Source of the DNA: Acidobacteriota bacterium | Lineage (GTDB): Bacteria; Acidobacteriota; Vicinamibacteria; Vicinamibacterales; CAVVIG01 | Assembly (NCBI GenBank): GCA_025463215.1 | Contig: JAOBWF010000147.1 | Location: 1 to 42,930 of the forward strand | Direction: 5' to 3' | DNA: 42,930 bases | In this document: in pieces, positions 25,418 through 33,738 of the stretch | How positions within the stretch are numbered: the first letter of the stretch is position 1 | Layout of the letters: every line of letters starts with the position of its first letter | Translations under genes and position numbers: made by a program | The notes under the pieces: generated by a model | The model's input: the letters and a program-made list of their open reading frames with translations, nothing else | Told to the model about the DNA's origin: nothing | Databases searched by the model: none

Positions 25418-25807
25418 ATGATTGCTTACTACGCGCTGTCGACGTTCTACGTGGTCACGTGCCTCATCCTGCTGATGGTGATCCTGCTCCAGCAGGGCAA
25501 GGGGGACATGGCGGCGGCCTTCGGCGGCGGCAGCAGCCAGTCCGCCTTCGGCGCGCGCGCCGGCGCGACGGTGCTGTCGAAGGCGACGGCGATTCTCTCG
25601 GTCCTCTTCATGCTGGGCGCGATGGCGCTGTCGATCATGGGGCGCGGCGGTTCAGGATCGGTGGTCAGCGGCACCGCGCCGCCGGTCGCGCCAATCACCG
25701 CCCCCAAGCCGCCGGTGACGACCCCGGCGCCGGCGAACACAACGACGCCGGCAACCGCGCCGGCCGGATCCACGGGATCCACGGGCGCGCAGCAGCCGCC
25801 GAAGTAA
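25418..25807 (+). CDS. secG: Preprotein translocase subunit SecG
   Basis: A 129-residue two-helix membrane protein. Helix 1 is TFYVVTCLILLMVILLQQGKG. The conserved loop MAAAFGGGSSQSAFGARAG and helix 2 (LSKATAILSVLFMLGAMALSI) follow, as in all SecG. The C-terminal 50 residues are a proline/alanine/threonine-rich tail ending TGAQQPPK. It assists SecYE in protein export. Its place after tpiA and before a tRNA-Leu gene is a common bacterial arrangement. Confidence 0.94.
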   Translation: MIAYYALSTFYVVTCLILLMVILLQQGKGDMAAAFGGGSSQSAFGARAGATVLSKATAILSVLFMLGAMALSIMGRGGSGSVVSGTAPPVAPITAPKPPVTTPAPANTTTPATAPAGSTGSTGAQQPPK

Positions 25808-25821
25808 CCGGCACCCTCCAG

Positions 25822-25842
25822 CCTGAAACCTGCCGTTTCAGG
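25822..25842. terminator. Stem-loop after secG
   Basis: CCTGAAAC (25822-25829), a five-base loop and GTTTCAGG (25835-25842) form an 8-bp hairpin 15 bases after the secG stop. There is no T run, so it may be an RNA-stabilising or pause hairpin rather than an intrinsic terminator. Confidence 0.3.
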
Positions 25843-25861
25843 TTGCACGACTCGCTCGCAC

Positions 25862-25947
25862 GCGGAAGTGGCGGAACGGCAGACGCACCAGCTTGAGGGG
25901 CTGGCGGGGGCAACCCCGTGGAGGTTCGAATCCTCTCTTCCGCACCA
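25862..25947 (+). tRNA. tRNA-Leu (GAG)
   Basis: An 86-base class II tRNA with acceptor stem GCGGAAG/CTTCCGC and anticodon arm CCAGC-TTGAGGG-GCTGG (anticodon GAG). The long variable arm is GGCGGGGGCAACCCCGT, the T arm GAGGTTCGAATCCTC, and CCA is encoded. It marks the left edge of the lower-GC accessory segment. Confidence 0.97.
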
Positions 25948-26103
25948 ACAACTTACGGCGATTTTGGCGAGCTGCAAGTTGTCATGCTGTCAAGCTGGTT
26001 GTCAAAATACCCCCGCCGTCCCTGCCTGTTCTCAGTTTCATTCGAAAAAAGCGCTGACTAGCCGAGGGCCGGGTACAGTGCGCCTTATCTGATCACACTC
26101 TTG

Positions 26104-26134
26104 GCGGCCAAAGAAGCGGCCATACAAGCGGCCA
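26104..26134 (+). repeat. 12-bp iterons, cluster 1 (upstream of the fic promoter)
   Basis: GCGGCCA occurs three times at exact 12-base steps (26104, 26116, 26128), separated by the pentamers AAGAA and TACAA. The cluster ends ten bases before the -35 box of the fic promoter. Confidence 0.75.
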
Positions 26135-26143
26135 TCAGATCCG

Positions 26144-26172
26144 TTGAAATCAGAATAAATCGCTGCTATACA
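26144..26172 (+). promoter_or_regulatory. Sigma-70-type promoter of fic, apparently leaderless
   Basis: TTGAAA (26144-26149), a 17-base spacer and TATACA (26167-26172). Transcription would start near 26179-26180, which is the ATG itself. No ribosome-binding sequence precedes the ATG, only an AT-rich stretch. Confidence 0.65.
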
Positions 26173-26179
26173 GTTAATT

Positions 26180-27424
26180 ATGAGCGGAGATGAACCGGCC
26201 AAAGAAGCGGCCATATCAGCGGCCAGCGACCGTGGCGAGAACTCCTCGACCATGGAACCGCTTGTTCTGTCTGAGGGTTCGCGCTATCGGGGCGCTTTGA
26301 GCGATCTCGCCATCGAGCTCGCAGCCGCTTCGTCGGGCTTCCGTCGCAGTTTGCCGGGCGGAATCGTCGGCCCGTTGGCTGACCTTGTCCGCGCCATGAA
26401 CTGCTACTACTCCAACCTCATCGAGGGCCACAACACCCACCCGGTCGACATCGAGCGGGCGATGAACAACGACTACAGTGCCGACCCGGAAAAACGAAAT
26501 CTCCAGCTCGAAGCCAAGGCCCATGTTGCGGTGCAGCGATGGATCGATGGGGGCGGGGTCAGGGGGCGCGCCACAACGACTGAGGCAGTTCGCGAGATTC
26601 ATCGGCGCTTCAGCGAACACCTGCCAGAGCAGCTTCTGGTGGTGTGGGACCCGGAGAGCGGCCGTACCGTGAAGGTGGTCGCCGGTGAGTTCCGCCGCGA
26701 TGATGTGAAGGTCGGACGGCATCTTGCCGTCAGCCCGGGCGCGGTGCCGCGATTCATGGAGCGCTTCGAGCGCGTATACACATCCCTCGGACGTTCGGAA
26801 ACGATTCTCTCGGCGGCAGCGGCGCATCATCGACTGCTGTGGGTTCATCCGTTTGCGGATGGCAACGGCCGCGTAGTGCGCTTGATGTCACACGCCAGCC
26901 TCCTTGAAGTGCTTGATACCGGGAGCGTGTGGTCCGTGGCGCGTGGTCTGGCGCGAAACGCGGCCGAATACAAGCAGCACCTCATGAACTGCGACTCGCC
27001 CCGCCGCAACGATCTTGATGGGCGGGGTGCGCTCAGCGAAGAAGCGCTCGCAGAGTTCACGCAGTTTTTCCTGAAGGTCTGCCTCGATCAGGTGCAGTTC
27101 ATGGAGCAGCTCGTTCGGCCGGATCGTCTGAGAGACCGCATTCTGCTCTGGACCGAAGAGGAAGTTCGTGCGGGAACGCTGCCCGCGAAGTCGGGTCAAG
27201 TCCTCGAAGCAGTCCTTTTCCGTGGGGAACTGCCGCGCGGGGACGTCCCGGCGCTCTTGGGCGCGAGTGAACGTGCTGCCCGCCGCGTTGTCTCTGCGTT
27301 GCTGGATCGCGGTGTACTGACTTCAGAAAGCACGCGGGCGTCGCTGTTCATCACGTTCCCCGCGGCGCTGGCTGCGCGCTGGATGCCCGGCCTGTTCCCG
27401 GAGCAGGCGCAGGAACAACACTAA
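26180..27424 (+). CDS. Fic family AMPylator-type protein with C-terminal winged-helix domain
   Basis: A 414-residue Fic protein. The catalytic motif HPFADGNGRVVR (from His223) is complete, so transfer of AMP or a related nucleotide monophosphate to a protein hydroxyl is expected. An N-terminal inhibitory helix carries SNLIEG (Ser78 to Glu82-Gly83), matching (S/T)xxxE(G/N); this makes it a class II, self-inhibited Fic. The C-terminus (about 325-410) looks like a winged helix (AVLFRGELPRGDVPALLGASERAARRVVSALLDRGVLTS), as in many FIC/DUF4172-type proteins, and could bind DNA. The target is unknown. No separate antitoxin gene lies beside it. The gene stands alone after tRNA-Leu in lower-GC DNA. 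The ATG at 26180 fits the promoter; a second ATG 70 bases on also lacks a ribosome site. Confidence 0.9.
   Translation: MSGDEPAKEAAISAASDRGENSSTMEPLVLSEGSRYRGALSDLAIELAAASSGFRRSLPGGIVGPLADLVRAMNCYYSNLIEGHNTHPVDIERAMNNDYSADPEKRNLQLEAKAHVAVQRWIDGGGVRGRATTTEAVREIHRRFSEHLPEQLLVVWDPESGRTVKVVAGEFRRDDVKVGRHLAVSPGAVPRFMERFERVYTSLGRSETILSAAAAHHRLLWVHPFADGNGRVVRLMSHASLLEVLDTGSVWSVARGLARNAAEYKQHLMNCDSPRRNDLDGRGALSEEALAEFTQFFLKVCLDQVQFMEQLVRPDRLRDRILLWTEEEVRAGTLPAKSGQVLEAVLFRGELPRGDVPALLGASERAARRVVSALLDRGVLTSESTRASLFITFPAALAARWMPGLFPEQAQEQH
26195..26225 (+). repeat. 12-bp iterons, cluster 2 (inside the start of fic)
   Basis: CCGGCCA, GCGGCCA, GCGGCCA at 12-base steps (26195, 26207, 26219), with the same AAGAA pentamer between the first two. 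About 20 bases are shared with cluster 1 in direct orientation. The cluster encodes residues PAKEAAISAAS. Confidence 0.75.
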
Positions 27425-28152
27425 CGGCGCTCTCCCACAAAGGCGCGGTGAATGCCGGCGCTCAAGAACGACCTGTCGCCTGAGCAACATGAAGCGATTC
27501 GCGTTATCGAGCACCGCGCGGATGAATGCTGGCAGGCCTTGGATGTATTCGCCAATCTTCCAGCACCGCAATTTGGGCACTTCTGACGGCCGGCGTAGCA
27601 CGAGTCGAAGACGCGCATCGAACAGATGGCTCGGAACGCCGGATGCGCGTGGGGGTGGCGCCATCGGATCGGACGGTAGGAGCCGCTCGGCTGCCGACGT
27701 AAGAAGAACTCAAGCTCTTTTCGTAAAGGTCCACTCGGCAACTTCCGGGCCGAACGGAGCCGCCGGGACGCGGGGACAGAGCCGCTTGCTTTGTTTCGCG
27801 CACGAAGAGGCTTCCAGCTTTTTCATGGGGTCATCTAGGTGGGACTGGGTCCAGCAATCAAACACTGGACGGCTTCAGTCGGCTGGCTCGCGATGTTGAT
27901 GATTAGGCGTTCTGTCTCGTGCAGCAACATGACGCCGCGCCATTCCAGCAGGCGTCGGATTCGTCCAAGCCACTGGTCAAGGCGCAATCTGAGATACACC
28001 TGCGTCCCGAAATACGGATTCCCCACGTGAACGAGGTCGCTGGCGCAGTCGTACAGTTCGACGAACTCGTCACTGGTCACGTCCGTCCGTGAGAACGGAA
28101 TGACTGCATTCCTGGTTGATTGTGCGCGAGGGAGGCAATAGACTCCCGCGTC
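27425..28152. other. Gene-poor stretch downstream of fic
   Basis: No confident gene. Several short frames open on both strands, but none shows a known motif or consistent codon bias, and they overlap each other. A possible gene remnant on the minus strand is listed separately. The stretch may be decayed accessory DNA. Confidence 0.5.
27835..28080 (-). pseudogene. Possible remnant of a hypothetical gene
   Basis: An 81-residue frame with protein-like composition (DEFVELYDCASDLVHVGNPYFG, then LDQWLGRIRRLLEWRGVMLLHETERLIINIAS). It reads like the C-terminal half of a small helical hypothetical protein with a (Y/C)xxxSDLVHxxNP(Y/F) motif. The frame stays open further upstream without a good start codon and runs antisense into the neighbouring gene, so the 5' part may be lost. 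Function unknown. Confidence 0.35.
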
Positions 28153-28611
28153 GTGACGCCCGAAGAACTGCGTGGTCGTCGGTTCACTTTCGCCATTGCG
28201 GCATGGCTCGGCATCGTGCCAACCATTCTGTTACTGGTTGCCGTAGGGTCTTCCCGCAGACCGGCTACGGCCTCGGTTTGGACATCCACGCTATTCTCGG
28301 CAACCATCAACTTGCTGTTATTTTGGCTGCTCTACAAGGCTTATCGATGGACGCGCATCTACATTGCGGCTTCGCTGTTCGTGTCCGCACTAGTCCCAAG
28401 CGTTCGACTGCTCTACTTTGCTCAGGACTTTACGACGGCGGCGCAGTTCGGTGCTGCGTTCCTGATTGTGCTACCGCGACTTGTGAACGTGTTCATTGCG
28501 AGTGTCCTTTGGCGCTCAAGTAGCGTCACTGCGTATTTTGACCGAGAGAACGAGATACCTGCATTGAATCTGAACACACGTAGCGGTCAGCAGGTGAACT
28601 CCGGGACGTGA
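28153..28611 (+). CDS. Small multi-pass membrane protein of unknown function
   Basis: About 152 residues with four clear hydrophobic helices: FAIAAWLGIVPTILLLVAVG, an internal LFSATINLLLFWLLY, IYIAASLFVSALVPSVRLLYF and FGAAFLIVLPRLVNVFIASVLW. A charged tail ends in NSGT. The N-terminus TPEELRGRRFT is short and cytoplasmic-looking. I recognise no family. GTG 28153 is used; a GGAGG lies 18 bases upstream, further than usual, and an in-frame TTG at 28120 is possible. Codon use is less GC-extreme than the core genes around it. Confidence 0.6.
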   Translation: MTPEELRGRRFTFAIAAWLGIVPTILLLVAVGSSRRPATASVWTSTLFSATINLLLFWLLYKAYRWTRIYIAASLFVSALVPSVRLLYFAQDFTTAAQFGAAFLIVLPRLVNVFIASVLWRSSSVTAYFDRENEIPALNLNTRSGQQVNSGT

Positions 28612-29176
28612 ACGCTCGCGTTACGTCACGCGGATTGCCGCTTCCGAACCATCGCTCCAGCCTTCGTCAGTCGAATCCGCGCCCAGTCGGCCGTGGACGC
28701 TGGCATCCGCAAGCGACTTCCCGTAGCATCGTCCCTGCCTTACGCTTCGCAGCAACTTGTGGATTCGCGCATCGGCGCTCGTGATCGTCTCCGGTGCAGC
28801 CTTCGGCCGCAGGAATTACAGGAATCAGCGCTTCATCTTCTTTGTTGTGGTCATCTCAGCACTTCCGCTTGAGTATGCGGGTGGAGCACGCCTGTGGCGC
28901 ACCACTCGACACCCTTGGGGGCCCGGCCGTGGCAGGCCTTCGCGCCTCGTTTCCCTTTCCGCACGTGAACACCGGTCCTCCGCGACCGGCCCGCCGTCGC
29001 CGCACCACCGGCGCGAGCTTTTCCGGCAAAATCACGTCCTCCTCAGCGCTACAGCCGCCGCGTTCGAAGGCGCTGTCGCTCCGATTTTCCAGCCAGATTC
29101 GCGCATGCAACGTGGCCCGAAGTCGCTAGAATCGCCGGAACGTACCCCGGACCATGGGCGCCGCCAGGTGATCTCC
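28612..29176. other. Gene-poor stretch upstream of the FkbM gene
   Basis: No supported gene. An in-frame extension of the FkbM gene reaches back to 28757 but encodes arginine/histidine/proline-rich sequence without domain character. Other frames are short. I see no tRNA, terminator or transposase. Confidence 0.45.
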
Positions 29177-30151
29177 ATGCCTAATTCTCCCGCGCGAACC
29201 GTCGGGCCGACTGACAAAGCGAAGGCAGCGGAAGGACGGCTCGAGAACGACGATTCTCAAGTCCCCTTGTTTGTCGGCTTCAAAAGAGGATTGATCCGGA
29301 AAATCCTGCTACGGGCTCGACGTGTATTGTGGCGAGCCAATTTCTCCGCGGCCGGTCGATATCAGGGACGCCGCGTCGTCGTCCCCTTCATCCTTGGCAA
29401 TGGACCGCAGCATTTCGCCTTGGGAGAACGGTGGCTGCTGTCCGCGTTCCAGACCGTCATGAGCCTGAAACGAGGCGCCTTCGTCGACGTGGGGGTCAAC
29501 GTCGGCCAGACGATGCTCAAAGTCAAACTCCTGGATCCGGATCGAGAATATGTCGGCTTCGAGCCCAACCCGATCGCGTTTTCCTACGCCTCGCGACTGG
29601 CAGAGATCAATCATTTCGATCACTGCACGTTGGCCCCAATCGGCCTCTCGAACTGCGCCGATGTATTGAGATTGTTTTCGAAGGCAGACGCCGATCCGTC
29701 CGCCAGCATCGTTGAGCATTTCCGAGAGGCCACCCGATATTCACGCGAGCAACTGGTCTCCGTACACAACGGCGATACCGTCCTGCACCGATTAGGCGTC
29801 ACCCATATCGCGGTCATCAAGATCGACGTCGAGGGAGGCGAACTGGAAGTGCTGGAGGGGCTGGATGTCTCCATTCGAGCGTCGCAGCCGCTTATTTTCT
29901 GCGAGGTGCTGCCGGTCTACGACCCATTCAGCGAGACCGGCGCTTTCCGCTTGAAACGGCAACAGCGCGTGTTCGACCTGTTGAAGTCGAACAGCTACGC
30001 AATCATCCGATTGCTGATCGACGGCCGTGCGGAGCACGTGCCCGAGTTCGGCATCCATAGCGACGTGTCGCGATCGAACTATCTGTTCGCGCCGTCCCGC
30101 GATGTTCCACAGGTCGTGGCGGAGTTGATGCGGTCGCGCGAGCTGAAGTAA
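29177..30151 (+). CDS. FkbM family methyltransferase
   Basis: About 324 residues. The FkbM-type SAM-binding fold starts near residue 98 with GAFVDVGVNVGQTMLKVKLL, then DREYVGFEPNPIAFSYASRLAEIN, and IAVIKIDVEGGELEVLEGL, the family's conserved acidic block. The C-terminal region IFCEVLPVYDPF is usual. FkbM enzymes O-methylate sugars, polyketides or surface glycans; the substrate here is unknown. ATG 29177 is chosen because the earlier in-frame sequence is low-complexity. No linked glycosyltransferase is present in the accessory stretch. Confidence 0.85.
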   Translation: MPNSPARTVGPTDKAKAAEGRLENDDSQVPLFVGFKRGLIRKILLRARRVLWRANFSAAGRYQGRRVVVPFILGNGPQHFALGERWLLSAFQTVMSLKRGAFVDVGVNVGQTMLKVKLLDPDREYVGFEPNPIAFSYASRLAEINHFDHCTLAPIGLSNCADVLRLFSKADADPSASIVEHFREATRYSREQLVSVHNGDTVLHRLGVTHIAVIKIDVEGGELEVLEGLDVSIRASQPLIFCEVLPVYDPFSETGAFRLKRQQRVFDLLKSNSYAIIRLLIDGRAEHVPEFGIHSDVSRSNYLFAPSRDVPQVVAELMRSRELK

Positions 30152-30186
30152 ATCACGCCGCCGGCATCCGACGCGCCGACCTGTGC

Positions 30187-32256
30187 TCACCACACGCGCA
30201 CGCGATCGGCGGGCGACAGAAACAGCTTTCCGCCGCGCGCGACGGTGAACGCCTCGTACCAGCCGTCGATGTTGCGCACCGTGTCGGCGCGGAACTCGTC
30301 CGGCGCATGGCCGTCGGTGACGACGATCTGCCGCAGCAGCGGCTCCCGCAGCGTGCTGCGGTGAACCTGGCCGAAACTGATGAAGAATTTCTGGTCCGGC
30401 GTGAACGGGCCAGACCGGACGGGCGGCCGCGCTGAGGCCGCCGACCGGTAGGCGTCGTAGGCGGCCGAGAGCCCGGCGACGTCCGCAATGTTTTCGCTGA
30501 GCGTCAGCTGTCCGTTGACGTGCAGACCGGGCAGCGGCGTGTACGCGTCGTATTGCGCCGCCAGCTTCGCCGCGGCCGCGTTGAACCGGGTGAAGTCATC
30601 CGGCGTCCACCAGTTGAACAGCCGGCCGGTCGCGTCGAACTGGCTCCCCTGATCGTCGAAGCTATGGCTGATTTCGTGGCCGATGACGGAGCCGATCGCG
30701 CCGTAGTTGACCGCCGCGTCGGCCGCGGGATCGTAGAACGGCGGCCGCAGGATCGCCGCCGGGAAGTTCAGCGCGTTCTGCAGCGGCAGGTTGACGGCGT
30801 TCACCGTCTGCGGCGTCATCCACCATTCCGATCGATCCACCGGCCGGGCGAGTTTGGACCGGTGATATTCGTAGTTGAACAGCTCGGCGCGCCAGGCGTT
30901 CATCAGCGCCTCGCCGCGCACCACCTGGAGCCCCGAATAGTCGCGCCACGTATCCGGATAACCGACGCCGACGATCAGCGTCGAGAGCTTCGCTTTCGCG
31001 CTCGCTTTGGTCTTCGGGTTCATCCACGGCAGCGCATCGACCCGCTGCTCGAACGCGGCAACGATGCGCTTGACGATGCCCTGCAGCTGCGCCTTGGCCT
31101 CCGGCGGAAAATACTGCTGCACGTACAGGCGCCCCACCGCGTCGCCGAGGGCGTCATTGGTGACGGCGAGGCCGCGCTGCCATCGCTCGCGGATCTGCGG
31201 CGTGCCGGACAGCGTCTTGCCATAAAACGCGAAGCGCTCGTCGACGAACGCCTTGGGCAGCAGCGGCGCGTAGTGATCGAGCAGATGGAAGGTGAGGTAC
31301 TCGCGCCACACCTCGATCGGCTCGCTGGCGGCGAGCGCCGCGATCCCGGCGACCGCGGCCGGGTGCCAGACGATCACCTCGGGCGCCCCCTCCAGTCCGG
31401 CGGCGGCGAAGCACGACGGCCAGTCGATGCCGGGCGCGCGGCGATTGAACTCGTCCCGCTGCCACGGGTTGTTCCCCTTCTGCACGTCCGCCGAGTCGGT
31501 GCGCGTCGCGTGCACCTGCGCGATCCGCTCCTCGAGCGCGAAGATTCGCGCGCCCTTCGCCGCGGCATCGTCGATGTGCGCCAGCGTCAGCACGGCGGCG
31601 ACGTGCGCCTGGTAGGCGGCGCGAATCGTCTCCATCGGCGCCGACGCGTTCAGGTAGTAATCGCGATCCGGCAGACCCAGGCCACCCTGCAGCAGATACG
31701 GCGCGTTGCGGCCCGGACGGTTGAGATCCTGCGAAATCCACACGCCGAACAGCCGGTCCGTGTAAAAGTTCGTGGCGTTCAGCGGATCGACGTCGGCGCG
31801 CAGGCTGCTGCACACCCACTGCGTCAGGGCGGCGCGATTCGAGATCGCGCCGACCTTCGTCATCAGCGCCGCGATCGGCGCAAGGCCTTTGGCTTCAATC
31901 GCCGGTTCGTCCATGAAGCTCGCGTAGTAGTCGCGCACTTTTCGCGCGTCGCCAGCGGCGGTGTCCGCGCGTGTCAAACGGTCGAGCAGATCGCGGGTAT
32001 TGCGCGACGCTTCATCGCTCAAATCGTTCCAAATCCCGGCGCTGCTCCGGTCGGGCGCGATCTCGGTGCGCTTCAACCACGCGCCATTGGTGAACGCGAA
32101 GAAATCGTCGCCGGGCGGCACCGTTCGATCCATGCCGGCGACGTCGATGTCGTGCGGATGCCGCGCGGTGTCGGTGGGCTGGACCGTCGCCGCGGCTGGC
32201 GGCTGCGACGCCACAGTCGCGACGAACAGCAGGATGAACGCGTGAAGACGATTCAT
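30187..32256 (-). CDS. M13 family (neprilysin-like) zinc metallopeptidase, exported
   Basis: A 689-residue exported protein with a signal peptide (HAFILLFVATVASQPPAAA). The N-terminal M13 block has GDDFFAFTNGAWLK. The zinc site HEISH lies at residues 527-531, in VIGHEISHSFDDQGSQFD, and the third ligand Glu588 lies in LTLSENIADVAG, at the family's usual spacing of about 60 residues. The NAVNLPLQNALNFPAAIL block is the substrate-binding equivalent of NAFY. The last residues RVW match the family ending, although the preceding cysteine is valine here. It cleaves oligopeptides in the periplasm or outside. ATG 32256 starts the signal peptide; a longer frame is rejected. Confidence 0.93.
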   Translation of the reverse strand: MNRLHAFILLFVATVASQPPAAATVQPTDTARHPHDIDVAGMDRTVPPGDDFFAFTNGAWLKRTEIAPDRSSAGIWNDLSDEASRNTRDLLDRLTRADTAAGDARKVRDYYASFMDEPAIEAKGLAPIAALMTKVGAISNRAALTQWVCSSLRADVDPLNATNFYTDRLFGVWISQDLNRPGRNAPYLLQGGLGLPDRDYYLNASAPMETIRAAYQAHVAAVLTLAHIDDAAAKGARIFALEERIAQVHATRTDSADVQKGNNPWQRDEFNRRAPGIDWPSCFAAAGLEGAPEVIVWHPAAVAGIAALAASEPIEVWREYLTFHLLDHYAPLLPKAFVDERFAFYGKTLSGTPQIRERWQRGLAVTNDALGDAVGRLYVQQYFPPEAKAQLQGIVKRIVAAFEQRVDALPWMNPKTKASAKAKLSTLIVGVGYPDTWRDYSGLQVVRGEALMNAWRAELFNYEYHRSKLARPVDRSEWWMTPQTVNAVNLPLQNALNFPAAILRPPFYDPAADAAVNYGAIGSVIGHEISHSFDDQGSQFDATGRLFNWWTPDDFTRFNAAAAKLAAQYDAYTPLPGLHVNGQLTLSENIADVAGLSAAYDAYRSAASARPPVRSGPFTPDQKFFISFGQVHRSTLREPLLRQIVVTDGHAPDEFRADTVRNIDGWYEAFTVARGGKLFLSPADRVRVW

Positions 32257-32327
32257 GGCTGGATCGTGTGCCGCGCTCGTGTCGAGTGCAAGCCCAGCCA
32301 CGCGTTCGATGATCGCTGCCGTTGGGT

Positions 32328-33704
32328 GTGATCCGGTCGGCGCGCTTGCCGCCGCGCTCGAGGCGGCGAAAGAGCAGGCGCTCGTCATCGTCCCGCGTCT
32401 GCGGCAACAGAGAACGCGGTAAGCTTGCCGCTCTGACCTCCAATCTTCCCACGTCGTGTGATGTCGCGATCGTCGGCGCCGGCGCGGCGGGTCTGGCGAC
32501 CGCGATCTTCACGCGCCGCTTCAACCGTCAGCGTTCGGTCGTGCTGCTCGACGGCGCGCGCGCGCCTGGCGCCAAGATTCTCGTCAGCGGCGGGTCGCGG
32601 TGCAACGTCACGAACACGACGGTGACGGATCGCGACTTCTGGGGCGGCAAGCCGTCGATCATCCGCCGCGTGCTGCGCGCCTTTCCAGTCGAGGACACGG
32701 TCGCCTTCTTCGGCGAGATCGGCGTCAGCCTGCACGAAGAAGCGGGCGGCAAGCTGTTTCCCGACACCAACCGCGCGCGCGACGTGCTGGCGGCGCTGCT
32801 GCGCGAAACCGATCGTGCGGGGGCGATGCTGCTGGCGGGACATCGCGTCATCGACGTCGTGCGCGCACCGCCTGGCTCCCCCGGCGGCGGCTTGCGCATC
32901 GTCACGGATCGCGGCGAGATGACCGCCGCCCAGGTCGTCCTCGCCACCGGCGGGCAGGCGCTGCCCAAGAGTGGCAGCGACGGCGCCGGGTTCGCGATCG
33001 CGAAACACCTCGGCCATACCATCGTTCCGGCGACTCCGGCGCTCGCACCGCTGCTGCTCGATGCGGCTGACGCCATGCACGCGGCGGTCTCCGGCGTTTC
33101 TCACGACGCGGAGCTCGCCGTGTGGATCGACGGCGCGGTTTCGATCCGCGTGACCGGCTCGTTGCTGTGGACGCACTTCGGCGTCAGCGGGCCTGTCGCC
33201 TTGAACGCCTCGCGCCATTGGCTGCGCGGCCGGCTCGAGGGCCGGACGGTGGCGATGACCATCAGTTTCCGTCCGGGTGCGCGGTTCGACGATGCCGACG
33301 CCGACTGGCAGCGACGCGCCGCAGCCAACCCGAAGGCGTCGGTGCAGGCAACGCTCGCGTCGATGGTTCCTGCATCGGTCGCCGCCGCGCTCTTGCGGCA
33401 GCTGTCGCTCGACGGTGCCGCGACGCTGGCGCACTTCCCGCGCGACGCTCGGCGAACCTTGTCGCGCGCGCTCGTGGAATCGCCGCTGCCCGTCACGGGG
33501 TCCCGCGGCTACACCTTTGCCGAAGCAACGGCCGGCGGGGTCGCGCTCGACGAGATCGACGCGGGCACGATGGCGTCGCATCGGTGTCCCGGACTGACCT
33601 GCGTCGGCGAGGTCCTCGACGTCGATGGCCGCATCGGCGGCTTCAACTTCCAGTGGGCCTGGTCGAGCGGCTTCGTGGCCGGCCGCGCGCTCGCCGCGGG
33701 TTGA
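32328..33704 (+). CDS. BaiN/HI0933-like flavoprotein (NAD(P)/FAD-dependent oxidoreductase)
   Basis: A FAD-binding protein of the YhiN/HI0933/BaiN family. The dinucleotide motif DVAIVGAGAAGLATAIF begins near 32457, and GAKILVSGGSRCNVTNT is the family signature. VLATGGQALPKSGSDGAGFAIAKHLGH, LWTHFGVSGPVAL and the C-terminal AGGVALDEIDAGTMASHRCPGLTCVGEVLDVDGRIGGFNFQWAWSSGFVAG complete the pattern. The physiological role is not known in most bacteria. The start is unclear: GTG 32328 and TTG 32346 lie before an arginine/serine-rich leader, no ATG/GTG/TTG lies nearer, and an in-frame CTG at 32433 would fit the fold best. Confidence 0.85.
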   Translation: MIRSARLPPRSRRRKSRRSSSSRVCGNRERGKLAALTSNLPTSCDVAIVGAGAAGLATAIFTRRFNRQRSVVLLDGARAPGAKILVSGGSRCNVTNTTVTDRDFWGGKPSIIRRVLRAFPVEDTVAFFGEIGVSLHEEAGGKLFPDTNRARDVLAALLRETDRAGAMLLAGHRVIDVVRAPPGSPGGGLRIVTDRGEMTAAQVVLATGGQALPKSGSDGAGFAIAKHLGHTIVPATPALAPLLLDAADAMHAAVSGVSHDAELAVWIDGAVSIRVTGSLLWTHFGVSGPVALNASRHWLRGRLEGRTVAMTISFRPGARFDDADADWQRRAAANPKASVQATLASMVPASVAAALLRQLSLDGAATLAHFPRDARRTLSRALVESPLPVTGSRGYTFAEATAGGVALDEIDAGTMASHRCPGLTCVGEVLDVDGRIGGFNFQWAWSSGFVAGRALAAG

Positions 33705-33738
33705 CAGCATCGCCGCCGCGGTCCTAGGCTCACCAGAG

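Noticed and set aside
28757-29176. N-terminal extension of the FkbM gene
   Set aside because: Low-complexity sequence without domain features; ATG 29177 is a better start.
25928-30151. tRNA-Leu attachment-site duplication
   Set aside because: Only a short partial match (TTCCGCAC near 28.96 kb) to the tRNA 3' end was found; too short to support an att site.
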